A stretch of 64,000 bases of DNA from Streptomyces roseifaciens (GTDB taxonomy: Bacteria > Actinomycetota > Actinomycetes > Streptomycetales > Streptomycetaceae). The position numbers were made by a program, and so were the translations under genes. Under the pieces are notes generated by a model that saw only the letters and a list, made by a program, of their open reading frames with translations, did not search any database and was not told the DNA's origin. Numbering within the stretch: the stretch's first letter is position 1; each line of letters starts with the position of its first letter. Shown in pieces: positions 7,638 to 15,356 of this stretch. Where the stretch lies: assembly GCF_001445655.1 (NCBI RefSeq), contig NZ_LNBE01000004.1:558001-622000 (forward strand), in the 5' to 3' direction.

Positions 7638-7825
7638 CGGTCCGAGCGGGGGTAGTCGTGCCCGGCGGGCGGGTAGTCGCCCTGACGCTCACGGCTGGCC
7701 TGCTCCAGCATCGAGCCGAGCACGGTACTGGCGAACTCCGTGTCCGCCCCGTCACTCTCGGCGTACTCGCAGACGTCGCGCGTCATGCGGGCACTGCGGT
7801 CGAAGTCGTCGGTACGTCGGGACAT
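7634..7825 (-). CDS. AICE small protein with GDYPPxGHxYPR tail (paralogue 1)
   Basis: The 63-aa protein starts at the ATG at 7825, with AAGGAGAAGC directly upstream. It begins MSRRTDDFDRSARMTRDV and ends GDYPPAGHDYPR. It is paralogous to the next gene and translationally coupled to it. Its position directly downstream of traSA suggests a transfer-associated role, but no domain is recognised. Confidence 0.7.
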   Translation of the reverse strand: MSRRTDDFDRSARMTRDVCEYAESDGADTEFASTVLGSMLEQASRERQGDYPPAGHDYPRSDR

Positions 7826-7921
7826 TGCTTCTCCTTTGGATCTGGCCCGGTTTTTGGGCATGGGCCGGGTAGGGACTTGGCGCGTTGGAGGCCGCGCCGG
7901 CCGGTTGTGCGCGTGGGTGGG

Positions 7922-9277
7922 TCAGGCTGGCTCTGTGACCGGGACCGGCGTCTCGACGGACGCGGGTACGGTGTCCGGCCGGAAGGGAGCCAAAGCCGGG
8001 ACTTCCGGCGTGATGTGGGCGAACTCGTTGCAGGCCGCCACGGTTTCGTTCAGGCTCGTGAAGGGACTGCGCACGACGGTCCACCTGTCGCCCGTTCCGC
8101 CCACCACAGCCGTTCCCGCACGGTTCGCGGGGATTGCGGTTGCCGCAGCCATTGCCATGGGACTGATGTCGCCGAGGGCCATCTTCGCGGAGCCCTCGTC
8201 ATTGACTCGGTGCGCCGTGCGACCAGTGAGCTGGGCGCGGAGTGTCGTTGCGCCGGGGCCGAGTTCGGAGCCGAACCGCTGGCCGCAGATTTCGAGGTAC
8301 ACCGCGGCTGCACGTCCGAGCTGCGCGAGTCGGATCATTTGGGTGACCATGTGGTCACGGCGTTTGGTGTCTGCTGAGGAAGTGGTGAGGAAGAGTTCCG
8401 CGACTTCATCGACGATCACCACGATGGGCACCGGTCGGATGTCTTCGGGCAGCCCCCAGACGTCGGAGGTGATCTCCTCCATGGGCACGTCAGGAGGAAG
8501 GTTCTGAGCGGTACGGATCAGCTCGTACCGGTCGCTCATCTCTTGAACGAGCACGTCCAGGAGCGCGGCAGCCTCTTCCGGGGTGTAGGCCAGTGCCGAG
8601 AACCTACGGGCCAGCGGGGCAAGTTCCACGCCCCATTTGCAGTCGATGCCGACCAAGGCCACCGGCTGTGGTGCCAGCCCCTTGACCAAGCGACGCAAGT
8701 AGACCGACTTGCCAGATCCAACGGCTCCGACGACCAACTCGTGAGCAACCGTCCGGAATTCCCGCATGTGGACCAGGCCGTCTGATCGCAGCGACACCGG
8801 CACTCGGAGCAGTTCGGCGGTCGCGCTGCGTGGCATGACCACCCGTTGCAGCAGGTCGTAGGCGATGAGTCGGATCTCTAGCCATCCGGGCTTCAGGGCT
8901 CGCATGTGGATCCCGTGGGCCCGCCACGCATGACGCAGGCGCTCCGCCGCCACTTCGAAGTCGCGGACTTCCTGGCCTGGCTGCATCTTGATCTGCAGCA
9001 CCAGTCCCGCCCGCGTGACCTTGACTCGCCGTAGCCGGGGAATCATCCGCGTCGGCTCCCGGTCCATGGTCTTGGCCAGCCACAGCCGTGCCCGGGACGG
9101 CCGTTCCGTCAGGTCACACGCTTCCATCACAGACCGGTAGGTGAGCTGGACGCGGACGATGGCAATCACCGCGCCGATACCGGCCCAGTACCAGAAGGGA
9201 CGATGGCGACGCAGGAGCGCGGCCCCAACGACGATCAGACCTAAGCCGATCAGTAATGCAGCCTGCCCGATGGTCAT
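7922..9277 (-). CDS. traSA: TraSA-type FtsK/SpoIIIE DNA translocase
   Basis: The start at the ATG 9277 gives 451 aa. Two N-terminal membrane segments (about 6-22 and 26-45) are followed by a linker, then an FtsK/SpoIIIE ATPase domain with Walker A GAVGSGKS at 184-191 and a Walker B-like strand PIVVIVDEVAEL. The family forms a hexameric motor that moves double-stranded DNA between mycelial compartments, the basis of AICE and Streptomyces plasmid conjugation. The gene is 5 bp from the stop of the SCO3933-type gene upstream and should share its repressible promoter. Confidence 0.93.
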   Translation of the reverse strand: MTIGQAALLIGLGLIVVGAALLRRHRPFWYWAGIGAVIAIVRVQLTYRSVMEACDLTERPSRARLWLAKTMDREPTRMIPRLRRVKVTRAGLVLQIKMQPGQEVRDFEVAAERLRHAWRAHGIHMRALKPGWLEIRLIAYDLLQRVVMPRSATAELLRVPVSLRSDGLVHMREFRTVAHELVVGAVGSGKSVYLRRLVKGLAPQPVALVGIDCKWGVELAPLARRFSALAYTPEEAAALLDVLVQEMSDRYELIRTAQNLPPDVPMEEITSDVWGLPEDIRPVPIVVIVDEVAELFLTTSSADTKRRDHMVTQMIRLAQLGRAAAVYLEICGQRFGSELGPGATTLRAQLTGRTAHRVNDEGSAKMALGDISPMAMAAATAIPANRAGTAVVGGTGDRWTVVRSPFTSLNETVAACNEFAHITPEVPALAPFRPDTVPASVETPVPVTEPA

Positions 9278-9282
9278 CGAGA

Positions 9283-9621
9283 TCAGCCCTTGCTGCTGAG
9301 CGCCGTGACCGCAACGGCGCGGAAGCTGATGCCGTGCCGCTTCTGGCCGTTGAACTCGTTCTCCCACGGACGGGCAACCAGCCCCGTCAGTGCCACCGGA
9401 GTCCCCATGGTCATCTTCTCGGAGATACCCGTCTCAGGGACAGTCAGCGTGACGACATCCGCGTTGCCATCCATGACGAACAGCACGTCCACCGTCATCA
9501 GAGCGGCACCGGTCTCGCGGTCCGTTGCGACCAGGCCGGACTGCCTATCTGCCAGCTTCTTCTGCGGCGGCTGCGCGATCATGACCGTCGCTGTTGTCGT
9601 GTCCACAGGGATCTGACGCAT
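9283..9621 (-). CDS. SCO3933-family AICE regulatory protein
   Basis: The 112-aa protein is first in the transfer operon. It contains an OB-fold-like beta-rich sequence (TGLVARPWENEFNGQ, GISFRAVAVTAL) typical of the SCO3933 family found immediately upstream of tra genes in AICEs. A GGAG-type site lies upstream of the ATG at 9621. The promoter region faces the GntR repressor gene and contains three palindromic operators, so expression is probably switched by that repressor. Molecular function is not established. Confidence 0.8.
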   Translation of the reverse strand: MRQIPVDTTTATVMIAQPPQKKLADRQSGLVATDRETGAALMTVDVLFVMDGNADVVTLTVPETGISEKMTMGTPVALTGLVARPWENEFNGQKRHGISFRAVAVTALSSKG

Positions 9622-9684
9622 TGCTGTACTCCCTCACAGGAGAAGGGGAGTTGCCCCAGGAGCTACGAGGGCACCCCCACAGGA

Positions 9685-9763
9685 AACTGGCTTGAGCCAG
9701 TTCTGGCTTAAGCCAGTAGAGCATGCGCCGTGTCGCGAGTCAAGCAACTGGCTTGGGCCAGTT
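9685..9763. promoter_or_regulatory. Operator cluster of the AICE GntR repressor (three palindromes)
   Basis: Three copies of an ACTGGCTTRAGCCAGT-like palindrome are visible: AACTGGCTTGAGCCAGTT at 9685-9702, CTGGCTTAAGCCAG at 9703-9716 and AACTGGCTTGGGCCAGTT at 9746-9763. They lie in the divergent space between the transfer operon and the GntR gene, the last only 14 nt before the GntR start. This fits autoregulation and repression of transfer, as KorSA does in pSAM2. Binding by the adjacent regulator is inferred. Confidence 0.8.
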
Positions 9764-9777
9764 GTATGCTGACCCTC

Positions 9778-10551
9778 ATGACGACCCCCGAACGCTCACA
9801 GGAAGGGCTCCCGAGCAGGCGCATCGCCGAAGATCTGCGGCAAAAAATCTTGAGCGGTGCCCTCGGGCCCGGCGACAAGCTGCCGTCGGAGCGCGCGCTG
9901 GCCCAGGAGTACGAGACGGCCCGAAACACCGCGCGCGAAGCGATCCGGCTGCTTGCCGAACAGGGCCTTGTTACCGCCGAGCACGGGCGAGGGGTATTCG
10001 TACGAGAGCCGCAGCGACTCTTTAGGTTCGGCAGTGACCGCTACTCAATTGCGAACCGGTCAACCGGGCTTACTCCGTTCCGGCTTGAGGCTCAGCGCCA
10101 AGGGAAGACCCCAAGGGTTGAAGTCGTAAGCATCTCTCGTGAGGCCCCTCCGCCGGACGTTGCAGAGCGTCTCATGGTGCCCGCCGATGAGGAGAGTGTT
10201 GTTCATCGAGAGAATCACTACTTTGCCGATGAAGAACCAGTGCAGATCGTGTCGACCTATCTTCGATGGGAGGAAGCGCAAGGCACGAGGCTCATGGAGC
10301 CCAAGACTGGCCCTAACGGGATCTACGGACGTCTTGAAGAGCTTGGCCATGTGATGACCGCCGGGTGCGACGAAGTCACGGCGCGCATGGCAAGCCCAAA
10401 CGAGGCCTTGCATCTTCGGCTTCCTACAGGGGTCCCTGTTCTTGAAGTGCTGCATACGAGCCTTGACCAGAACGAGACGCCATTTGAAGTAAGTCGTTAC
10501 GTGCATCGCGCCGACCGGACGGGGCTGCTCTACAAGTTCCCTGTTCAGTAG
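9778..10551 (+). CDS. GntR/HutC-type repressor (KorSA-like) of the AICE
   Basis: The product is 257 aa. Residues about 10-78 form a GntR winged helix (IAEDLRQKILSGALGPGDKL, then ERALAQEYETARNTAREAIR), and residues about 90-250 form a UTRA/HutC effector domain. The ATG at 9778 is chosen from homology; another ATG at 9766 is in frame, and neither has a clear ribosome site, so the mRNA may be nearly leaderless. The third operator palindrome ends just upstream. KorSA-type proteins silence tra, and often rep, until the element is activated. Confidence 0.88.
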   Translation: MTTPERSQEGLPSRRIAEDLRQKILSGALGPGDKLPSERALAQEYETARNTAREAIRLLAEQGLVTAEHGRGVFVREPQRLFRFGSDRYSIANRSTGLTPFRLEAQRQGKTPRVEVVSISREAPPPDVAERLMVPADEESVVHRENHYFADEEPVQIVSTYLRWEEAQGTRLMEPKTGPNGIYGRLEELGHVMTAGCDEVTARMASPNEALHLRLPTGVPVLEVLHTSLDQNETPFEVSRYVHRADRTGLLYKFPVQ

Positions 10552-10594
10552 CCTGACGCTGCCCGAGTGAACCATCGAGTCCGAAGGAGTGCGC

Positions 10595-11110
10595 ATGGAA
10601 GAGACGCCGGTCATCCGCATTCGGCAGAGTGGCGATCTCCCTGGAACAGCAGACGCCCTTGTTGCAGTTCACGCCAGCGATGGGTATCCAGTCGAAGGCG
10701 TCGACCACCCTCAAGAATGGCTCAACCCGCCCGGGTTTATCAGGGCTTGGGTGGCAGAGATTTCTGGGCGAGTAGTCGGGCACGTGGCCATCAGTAGCCC
10801 TCAGGGCGAGGATGCGGTCTCGCTCTATCGGCGCCATGCACAGGACTCTCAAGAGAGCGTCGCGGTCCTTGCCCGCCTCTTCGTTCTTCCTGAGGCGCGA
10901 AACAGGTCCACCGGTGAACGCCTCATGGAAGCAGCGACCCGGCACGCCGAGGAAGAGAACCTGCGACTCGTGTTGGATGTGATGACCAAGGACGTCGCAG
11001 CCATTCGCCTGTATGAGCGGTTGGGGTGGCAGAGGCTGGGAACGACGACCCACACCTACGGGGAAGGCCAGCAAACAGAAGCAGTTTGCTTCGCATCGCC
11101 CAACAGGTGA
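10595..11110 (+). CDS. GNAT-family N-acetyltransferase (AICE cargo)
   Basis: The ATG at 10595 has AAGGAG 5 nt upstream and gives 171 aa. The central GNAT features are visible: a beta-strand LARLFVLPEARNRSTGERLM (acetyl-CoA pyrophosphate-binding region) and a C-terminal AAIRLYERLGWQRLG. The substrate cannot be read from the sequence. It follows the repressor gene by 43 bp in the same direction and may be co-transcribed with it. GNAT genes in this position are frequent in AICEs. Confidence 0.88.
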   Translation: MEETPVIRIRQSGDLPGTADALVAVHASDGYPVEGVDHPQEWLNPPGFIRAWVAEISGRVVGHVAISSPQGEDAVSLYRRHAQDSQESVAVLARLFVLPEARNRSTGERLMEAATRHAEEENLRLVLDVMTKDVAAIRLYERLGWQRLGTTTHTYGEGQQTEAVCFASPNR

Positions 11111-11151
11111 AGCCGAGCAACGCGCGGTCAAAGTTTCTCTACCTCATCAAG

Positions 11152-11173
11152 CCCCCGCCCTCCTGGGCGGGGG
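11152..11173 (+). terminator. Hairpin terminator after the AICE GNAT gene
   Basis: A perfect 9-bp stem (CCCCCGCCC, loop TCCT, GGGCGGGGG) starts 41 nt after the acetyltransferase stop. There is no U-run, as is common for Streptomyces terminators. Confidence 0.65.
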
Positions 11174-12001
11174 AGGGGAGGGAGGGGGGCCGCCCAGGGG
11201 CTTGCACCCCATAGGTCATCCCCAGCGTCGCCTCTATGACCATGAGGCGAAAGGGTCCAGGAAGCCGAGCGCTCCGATCGCCGGTCCGCTTACCGGTGCT
11301 CTTTTGGGCATTGGTCGGGCTGCCCGTGGTCGGCCCGGCGTTCTTGTCTCGGCAGCTCTCTGCCCTGGTGACCGGCTGCTCTTGCCCTTTCGGGCATCCG
11401 GCGCGGCATGCCAATGTCTTCTTCAAAGCCACCGCTACGGAGCACACCCGCCCGGCCAGCACGGCTGGCCGCCCGGGGCTCGGGACTCGCGCCGCCATGC
11501 CTTCGGCCCGCGGCGCGGCCCCGGCCCCGCGCCATCGATATGCCGCGGGGTACTCCGCTTCACGCTTTGGCACGCCCAACAGCAGCCCCGGACTCCGAGA
11601 GCCCCACGCCGGTCACCCTGGCATGACGCTGCCGGAACGCCCAGGACCGACCGTGAAGCGCCAGCCAAGGACCCAGAGGAAGGCCCACGACCGTGCACAG
11701 AACGCCAAGCCCCGGCCGCATCGCATCGTCAACCGGTTGCGCCGGAAGGGCCGCGGGATAGCGAAGGGCGGGGGGAGTGGGATGAGTGGGGGGCGGGCGG
11801 CTCTGCGGCTTTACCCACCTCCCCGGGCCGGGGCCCGCGTCGAGCAAGACCAGGGGGCCACTCGACCAAATTCCGGGCAGGATCACAACCTGCCCGAGTT
11901 GCCAACCAGCGTACGGCCCCCTGGCCATGCTCGACCCCAACCCGGGCAGGACACCGGCCAAAGCCCCAGAGCCACCCTCACGTAGCCCGTAGGGTGCGGG
12001 T
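11174..12001. other. Long non-coding region of the AICE, candidate replication/transfer cis-locus
   Basis: About 830 bp without a convincing gene: the open frames here have no codon bias, ribosome site or recognisable protein. The region contains a perfect hairpin at 11453-11471 (CGGCCAGC, ACG, GCTGGCCG), pyrimidine-rich stretches and several short inverted repeats (for example around 11500-11545). Elements of this class need a cis-acting transfer locus and a single-strand origin, and this is the largest free space for them. That role is inferred. Confidence 0.45.
11453..11471. repeat. Perfect hairpin in the AICE non-coding region
   Basis: An 8-bp perfect stem with a 3-nt loop: CGGCCAGC-ACG-GCTGGCCG. 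It has no U-run and is not next to a gene end, so it is a candidate structural element of an origin or transfer locus. Confidence 0.6.
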
Positions 12002-12358
12002 ATGACTATCCCCCGTGAGCCTAGTGGGCGCCCGCTCACGCTCTACACATTGGATCAGGATGCCGCTCTGGCCTACGCCCATGAGGCACTGTCGGAAGGG
12101 CTGAACGTCGAGATCAAGGACTGGGACCTTCGCGACACTAAGACCTATGGCACCTTCCAGAAGTCTCCGATCTTGGTGAAGTACTGGTCCGTGTCAGTCA
12201 CGGATGGCGAGAGCGCCATGGGATACCGATCCTCCTCCGCGCACCAGATCATCGAGGCAGTCGAAGCGGTGACCCCCGAGGAGTATGGCGCCATCCATGC
12301 TGAAGATCTCGTGGCTTTCTGCCGGGATCACTACAACAAGACCGGTAACAAACAGTGA
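12002..12358 (+). CDS. Hypothetical AICE cargo protein (118 aa)
   Basis: The 118-aa protein begins MTIPREPSGRPLTLYTLDQD and ends in KTGNKQ. It is soluble and mixed alpha/beta in appearance, with no cysteine pair or nucleotide-binding motif. The codon third positions are less GC-rich than in chromosomal genes, as in the rest of the element. It stands alone at the right end of the AICE, 890 bp from the nearest same-strand gene, in the position where cargo genes are usually found. I do not recognise the family. Confidence 0.65.
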   Translation: MTIPREPSGRPLTLYTLDQDAALAYAHEALSEGLNVEIKDWDLRDTKTYGTFQKSPILVKYWSVSVTDGESAMGYRSSSAHQIIEAVEAVTPEEYGAIHAEDLVAFCRDHYNKTGNKQ

Positions 12359-12607
12359 AGGGCTAAAGTGTCCGGGGGTGAGGTCGCCCGCACGGTAAAG
12401 GACGGGACCCGGGGTGCGGACAGGGCCGTCTGCCTCACCTCCTTCACTCAGGTCGAGCGAAGATCGTGGAGCTGGATTACCGGGCCTCCCTGACATCCAC
12501 GCCTGACATCAACGGCAGTGGACAAGGCGAGACCCCGGCGACTCTCCACGGAGTGGGGCCGTCGCCCAGAGTGTTGTGTCCAGTGCTGAACCGGCGCCTC
12601 GATCGAA
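12359..12607. other. AICE right-end non-coding segment
   Basis: About 250 bp between the 118-aa gene and the right att core. It holds the arm-type repeats at 12491-12514. I see no gene or RNA in it; a short imperfect inverted repeat around 12530-12560 has no assigned role. Confidence 0.5.
12491..12514 (+). repeat. Right arm-type integrase/excisionase binding repeats
   Basis: TGACATCCACG (12491-12501) and TGACATCAACG (12504-12514) are in the same orientation and spacing as the pair at 2017-2040, and end 94 bp before the right att core. In the excised circle the core would be flanked on both sides by this pair. Confidence 0.65.
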
Positions 12608-12650
12608 CTTACAAAGCAGATGTCGGCGGTTCAAATCCGTCTGTGCCCAC
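12608..12650 (+). repeat. Right attachment core (43-bp direct repeat)
   Basis: This is an exact copy of 1935-1977. It lacks the tRNA 5' half, so it is not a functional tRNA. It marks the right junction of the element with the chromosome; the adjacent TCTTCATTCC is the native sequence once downstream of the tRNA. Confidence 0.93.
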
Positions 12651-12653
12651 TCT

Positions 12654-12869
12654 TCATTCCCGCGGTTTCCGCTCCGGCGGTTCTCCGTGCAGCCGCGCCG
12701 CCTGTGCGTCGTAGCTTCTCAGGACCTCCTTCAGCCGGTCCAGCGGCTCCTCGCCGATTTCCGGGGGAGCGGCCTCGGTCACATAGCGGGCCGCGGCGAT
12801 CAGCGCCGCGAACTCGTACACGTGCGAGGTCACCCGCAGAACGCCCGGCCGGGCCCATTCGAGCTGCAT
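12654..12869 (-). CDS. Hypothetical protein (71 aa)
   Basis: Starts at the ATG 12869 with AAGGA upstream and encodes 71 aa: MQLEWARPGVLRVTSHVYEF... It appears mostly helical with a charged C-terminus. It is 42 bp downstream of the AhpD-like gene and on the same strand, so the two are probably one operon. The gene ends 4 bp from the right att core and was chromosomal before integration. No function is recognised. Confidence 0.7.
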   Translation of the reverse strand: MQLEWARPGVLRVTSHVYEFAALIAAARYVTEAAPPEIGEEPLDRLKEVLRSYDAQAARLHGEPPERKPRE

Positions 12870-12911
12870 CGGTCGGTCCTTCTCCGTCTCCGTCGGTTGT
12901 TCTCCGCAGGT

Positions 12912-13304
12912 TCAGCCCTGCGCGCCGAGGTATCCCTTGATCTGGCCGAGTTCCTGGGCGAAGTCGTCGTAGTCCTCGCGGATGCCGTTGAGGTAGGCGC
13001 TCCAGCCGAGGCTGTGCTTCGCGTAGTGGACCGCTTCCTGGATCTCCTCCTCCGAGGCGCCGAAGATCCTGGCCGCTTCGGTGTGGAAGAGCGTGCAGTA
13101 CCGGCACTTGGTCTCGGAGTGCAGGGCGATTCCCATGAGCTCCTTGTACTTGTTCGGAATGAGGGTCTCGCCGAGTTCGAGCCTCTTGAAGAGCTCCCAT
13201 TCGTATTCGAGCAGGTCGTCGGGGATGCCGCTGAAGAAGTGCGGGACGAGTCCCAGCGCTTCCTTGATCTCCGACTCGACTTCGCCGCGGCTGCGGTCTC
13301 CCAT
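12912..13304 (-). CDS. Carboxymuconolactone decarboxylase/AhpD-family protein
   Basis: The ATG at 13304 has AAAGGGG at good spacing and gives 130 aa. The helical AhpD-like core contains the redox signature ETKCRYCTLFH (Glu, CxxC and His), typical of AhpD-like alkylhydroperoxidases in the carboxymuconolactone decarboxylase superfamily. The intact CxxC and His support thiol-peroxidase or electron-donor chemistry rather than a true decarboxylase. It is probably co-transcribed with the 71-aa gene. Confidence 0.88.
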   Translation of the reverse strand: MGDRSRGEVESEIKEALGLVPHFFSGIPDDLLEYEWELFKRLELGETLIPNKYKELMGIALHSETKCRYCTLFHTEAARIFGASEEEIQEAVHYAKHSLGWSAYLNGIREDYDDFAQELGQIKGYLGAQG

Positions 13305-13442
13305 GGCAGCCACCCCTTTCGTCGGGATGAGCAGCTGTCCTCTTTATTACGATAGGTCCGCCGAGCCCGGGTGTCGCGGGCGCAGGCGCGGGCGCGGGGT
13401 GCCGGCGTGCCGTGCCCGCCGGGGGCCCGTCCCTTGTGCCGC

Positions 13443-14402
13443 TTACGCAGCCGGCAGCATGCCGCCGTTGCGGTGCAGCCACGACCGGTAGGCCGGGTGG
13501 GCGTAGGCCAGGGACCGGTAGGCGTCCTCCAAGTCGCCGAAGACGGCGTCGGCTTCCGGGAGGGAGAGGGCGCCGGGGCGGGTGGCGAGGGAGAGTTCGG
13601 CGGTGAGGGGGTCGCCGTAGAGGGGGCGGAGGACCGTGCCGGGCGTGGCCTCCGCGGTGGGCTGGCAGGCGCGTACGGCTTCGCCCGAGGCGACGAGGTC
13701 CGCGGCCGTGGCGGCGTCGCGCACGTGCACCAGGCGCGGGTCGGTGCCGGCCGCGGTGAAGGCCCGCTGCAGGGCCGACCACTCGTGGTCGGCGGCGGGG
13801 TCCACGATCCAGGCGTCGTCGGCGAGTTCGGCGAGCCCCACCACCGGGCGGCCGGCCGCCGGATGTGCGGCGGACAGGGCGACGAACCTCGGTTCCCGTG
13901 TCATCAGGACCCGTTGCCCGACGCCCGGTGGTATGTGCAAAGGGAAACCCTCCGCCTCGTGGACGAAGGCGACGTCGAGCTGATTGGTCGCGAGCAACTG
14001 CAGCAACGTGCCCGCGGAGACCTCGATGTGGATGGTGACGTCCGTGTCGGGCAGGCGGGCGTGCAGCCGCCGCAGCCAGCCCGCGACCACGCGGCCGCCC
14101 ATGCTGCCGACCCGCAGCCGGGCCCCGCCCGCGCCCGCCGCCGCGTCGCGGGCCGCCGCCATCAGGGCGGTCATCTCGGCGATGATGGGCCGCGCCCGGG
14201 AGAGCACCGAGTGGCCGAGGGGCGTGGGGCGGCTGCCCGTCTGGCCGCGGGTGAACAGCAGGCCCCCGACGGCCCCTTCGATGCGGCGGAGCTGGGTGGT
14301 GAGCGAGGGCTGCGTCATGCCCAGCTGCAGCGCGGCCTTCCGCACACTTCCCGCATCCGCAATGGCGCAAAGCGCGCGGAGGTGCCTGACCTCGAGCTCC
14401 AC
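13443..14402 (-). CDS. snpR: LysR-family activator of the small protease gene
   Basis: The 319-aa protein has an N-terminal LysR winged helix (residues 1-60; SVRKAALQLGMTQPSLTTQL) and a periplasmic-binding-fold effector domain. It is transcribed divergently from the snapalysin gene, the same arrangement as snpR/snpA in Streptomyces lividans and related species, where the LysR protein activates the protease. A T-N11-A type palindrome in the shared promoter region (14476-14490) is a likely binding site. Confidence 0.88.
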   Translation of the reverse strand: MELEVRHLRALCAIADAGSVRKAALQLGMTQPSLTTQLRRIEGAVGGLLFTRGQTGSRPTPLGHSVLSRARPIIAEMTALMAAARDAAAGAGGARLRVGSMGGRVVAGWLRRLHARLPDTDVTIHIEVSAGTLLQLLATNQLDVAFVHEAEGFPLHIPPGVGQRVLMTREPRFVALSAAHPAAGRPVVGLAELADDAWIVDPAADHEWSALQRAFTAAGTDPRLVHVRDAATAADLVASGEAVRACQPTAEATPGTVLRPLYGDPLTAELSLATRPGALSLPEADAVFGDLEDAYRSLAYAHPAYRSWLHRNGGMLPAA

Positions 14403-14475
14403 GGGGGGAGCATAACTGCGCCTCGCACGTCACACCAGGCACATGCCGGGGCAGGGTAGGTGATTGCACGGTGCT

Positions 14476-14490
14476 ATGGCCAGTTGGCAT
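14476..14490. promoter_or_regulatory. Candidate LysR box between snpR and snpA
   Basis: ATGGCCAGTTGGCAT contains a T-N11-A core with dyad ends ATG/CAT, the usual LysR box form. It sits about 120 bp upstream of the snpA start and 75 bp upstream of snpR. Binding by SnpR is inferred from position. Confidence 0.5.
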
Positions 14491-14609
14491 CATCCGCACC
14501 GCTGATAACTCGTCACAGACTCTGCGGGACCAGCAGTTCACCCGACGGACATCCGGCCGGCGTTCCCACCACGCCCCCGGGCGTCCTCGGCACGAATGGA
14601 GTCCCCCAC

Positions 14610-15284
14610 ATGAAACGCTCCACGATGGTGCTGTCGGCGGCGATCGGCCTCGGGCTCTCGGCGGCGATGACGGCGGTCCCCGCGTCCGCCTCCGCCCCGT
14701 CGGTCACGGCATCGCAGACGGCGCAGACCGTGTCGTCCTACGCCGGCTCGTCGGCCGAAGAGGCCAACAACAAGGCGTTCTTCGACGCGGTGATGAAGTC
14801 GGCGCAGGCCAAGGCCGCGAAGTCGCCGGGTCTGCGGGCCGTCACGGTGACCTACGACGCCAGCAGAGCGCCCAGCTTCGCCTCCCAGATAGCCGCCAGC
14901 GCCCAGATCTGGAACAGCTCCGTGCGCAACATCCAGCTGCGTGCGGGCAGCAACGCCGACTTCAGCTACTACGAGGGCAACGACTCCCGCGGCTCGTACG
15001 CGAGCACCGACGGCCACGGGCGCGGCTACATCTTCCTCGACTACCGGCAGAACCAGCAGTACAACTCCACGCGCGTCACCGCGCACGAGACCGGGCACGT
15101 CCTCGGCCTGCCGGACCACTACTCCGGTCCGTGCAGCGAGCTGATGTCGGGCGGCGGCCCCGGCCCGTCCTGTCAGAACACCCGCCCGAACAGCGCGGAG
15201 AGCAACCGGGTCAACCAGCTCTGGGCCAACGGCCTGTCGGCCTTCAAGAAGGACGACAAGGGAGCCTTCACCACGGCTCGATGA
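14610..15284 (+). CDS. snpA: Snapalysin, secreted small neutral metalloprotease (M7)
   Basis: The ATG at 14610 has GGAG 8 nt upstream and gives 224 aa with a clear signal peptide (basic start, hydrophobic core, VPASASA). The catalytic zinc site is [11 protein letters not shown], with His159, Glu160, His163 and Asp169, the M7 family pattern HExxHxxGxxD. The C-terminus [19 protein letters not shown] carries the conserved disulfide region. It degrades proteins outside the cell. The stop codon lies inside the first unit of a 17-bp tandem repeat array. Confidence 0.95.
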   Translation: MKRSTMVLSAAIGLGLSAAMTAVPASASAPSVTASQTAQTVSSYAGSSAEEANNKAFFDAVMKSAQAKAAKSPGLRAVTVTYDASRAPSFASQIAASAQIWNSSVRNIQLRAGSNADFSYYEGNDSRGSYASTDGHGRGYIFLDYRQNQQYNSTRVTAHETGHVLGLPDHYSGPCSELMSGGGPGPSCQNTRPNSAESNRVNQLWANGLSAFKKDDKGAFTTAR

Positions 15285-15356
15285 GCTTCACCGCCCGGTG
15301 AGCCTCTCGGCTCGGTGAGCTCCACGGCCCGATGAGCTCTACCGCCCGGTGAGCAC
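15272..15356 (+). repeat. Five 17-bp tandem repeats across the snpA 3' end
   Basis: Five imperfect units of 17 bp each (for example CACGGCTCGATGAGCTT, CACCGCCCGGTGAGCCT, CTCGGCTCGGTGAGCTC) run from the last codons of snpA into the downstream region. The last unit forms half of a perfect hairpin. Confidence 0.75.

Larger units (their letters stand above)
1935..12650. mobile_element. pSAM2-type actinomycete integrative and conjugative element (AICE) in tRNA-Val
   Basis: About 10.7 kb lies between two identical 43-bp direct repeats (1935-1977 and 12608-12650), the left one being the 3' half of tRNA-Val. The module order is typical for AICEs: int, xis and rep next to the tRNA; a run of small transfer/spread genes; an FtsK/SpoIIIE-type TraSA protein; a SCO3933-type protein; then divergently a GntR-family repressor. 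Cargo is a GNAT acetyltransferase and an unrecognised 118-aa protein. Base composition is visibly less GC-rich than the flanking chromosome, and some small genes contain the rare leucine codon TTA. All core replication and transfer genes look intact, so the element may be able to excise. Confidence 0.93.

Noticed and set aside
11013..12005. Plus-strand frames (up to 330 codons) in the AICE non-coding region
   Set aside because: They start inside the GNAT gene or have no ribosome site, no domain and biased Pro/Arg composition; I treat the region as non-coding.
12608..12650. Second tRNA-Val gene
   Set aside because: Only the 3' 43 bases are present; the acceptor 5' strand and D arm are missing. 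It is an att repeat.
12631..14541. 636-codon minus-strand frame over the AhpD, LysR and neighbouring genes
   Set aside because: Arg/Pro/His-rich shadow sequence out of frame with two well-supported genes.
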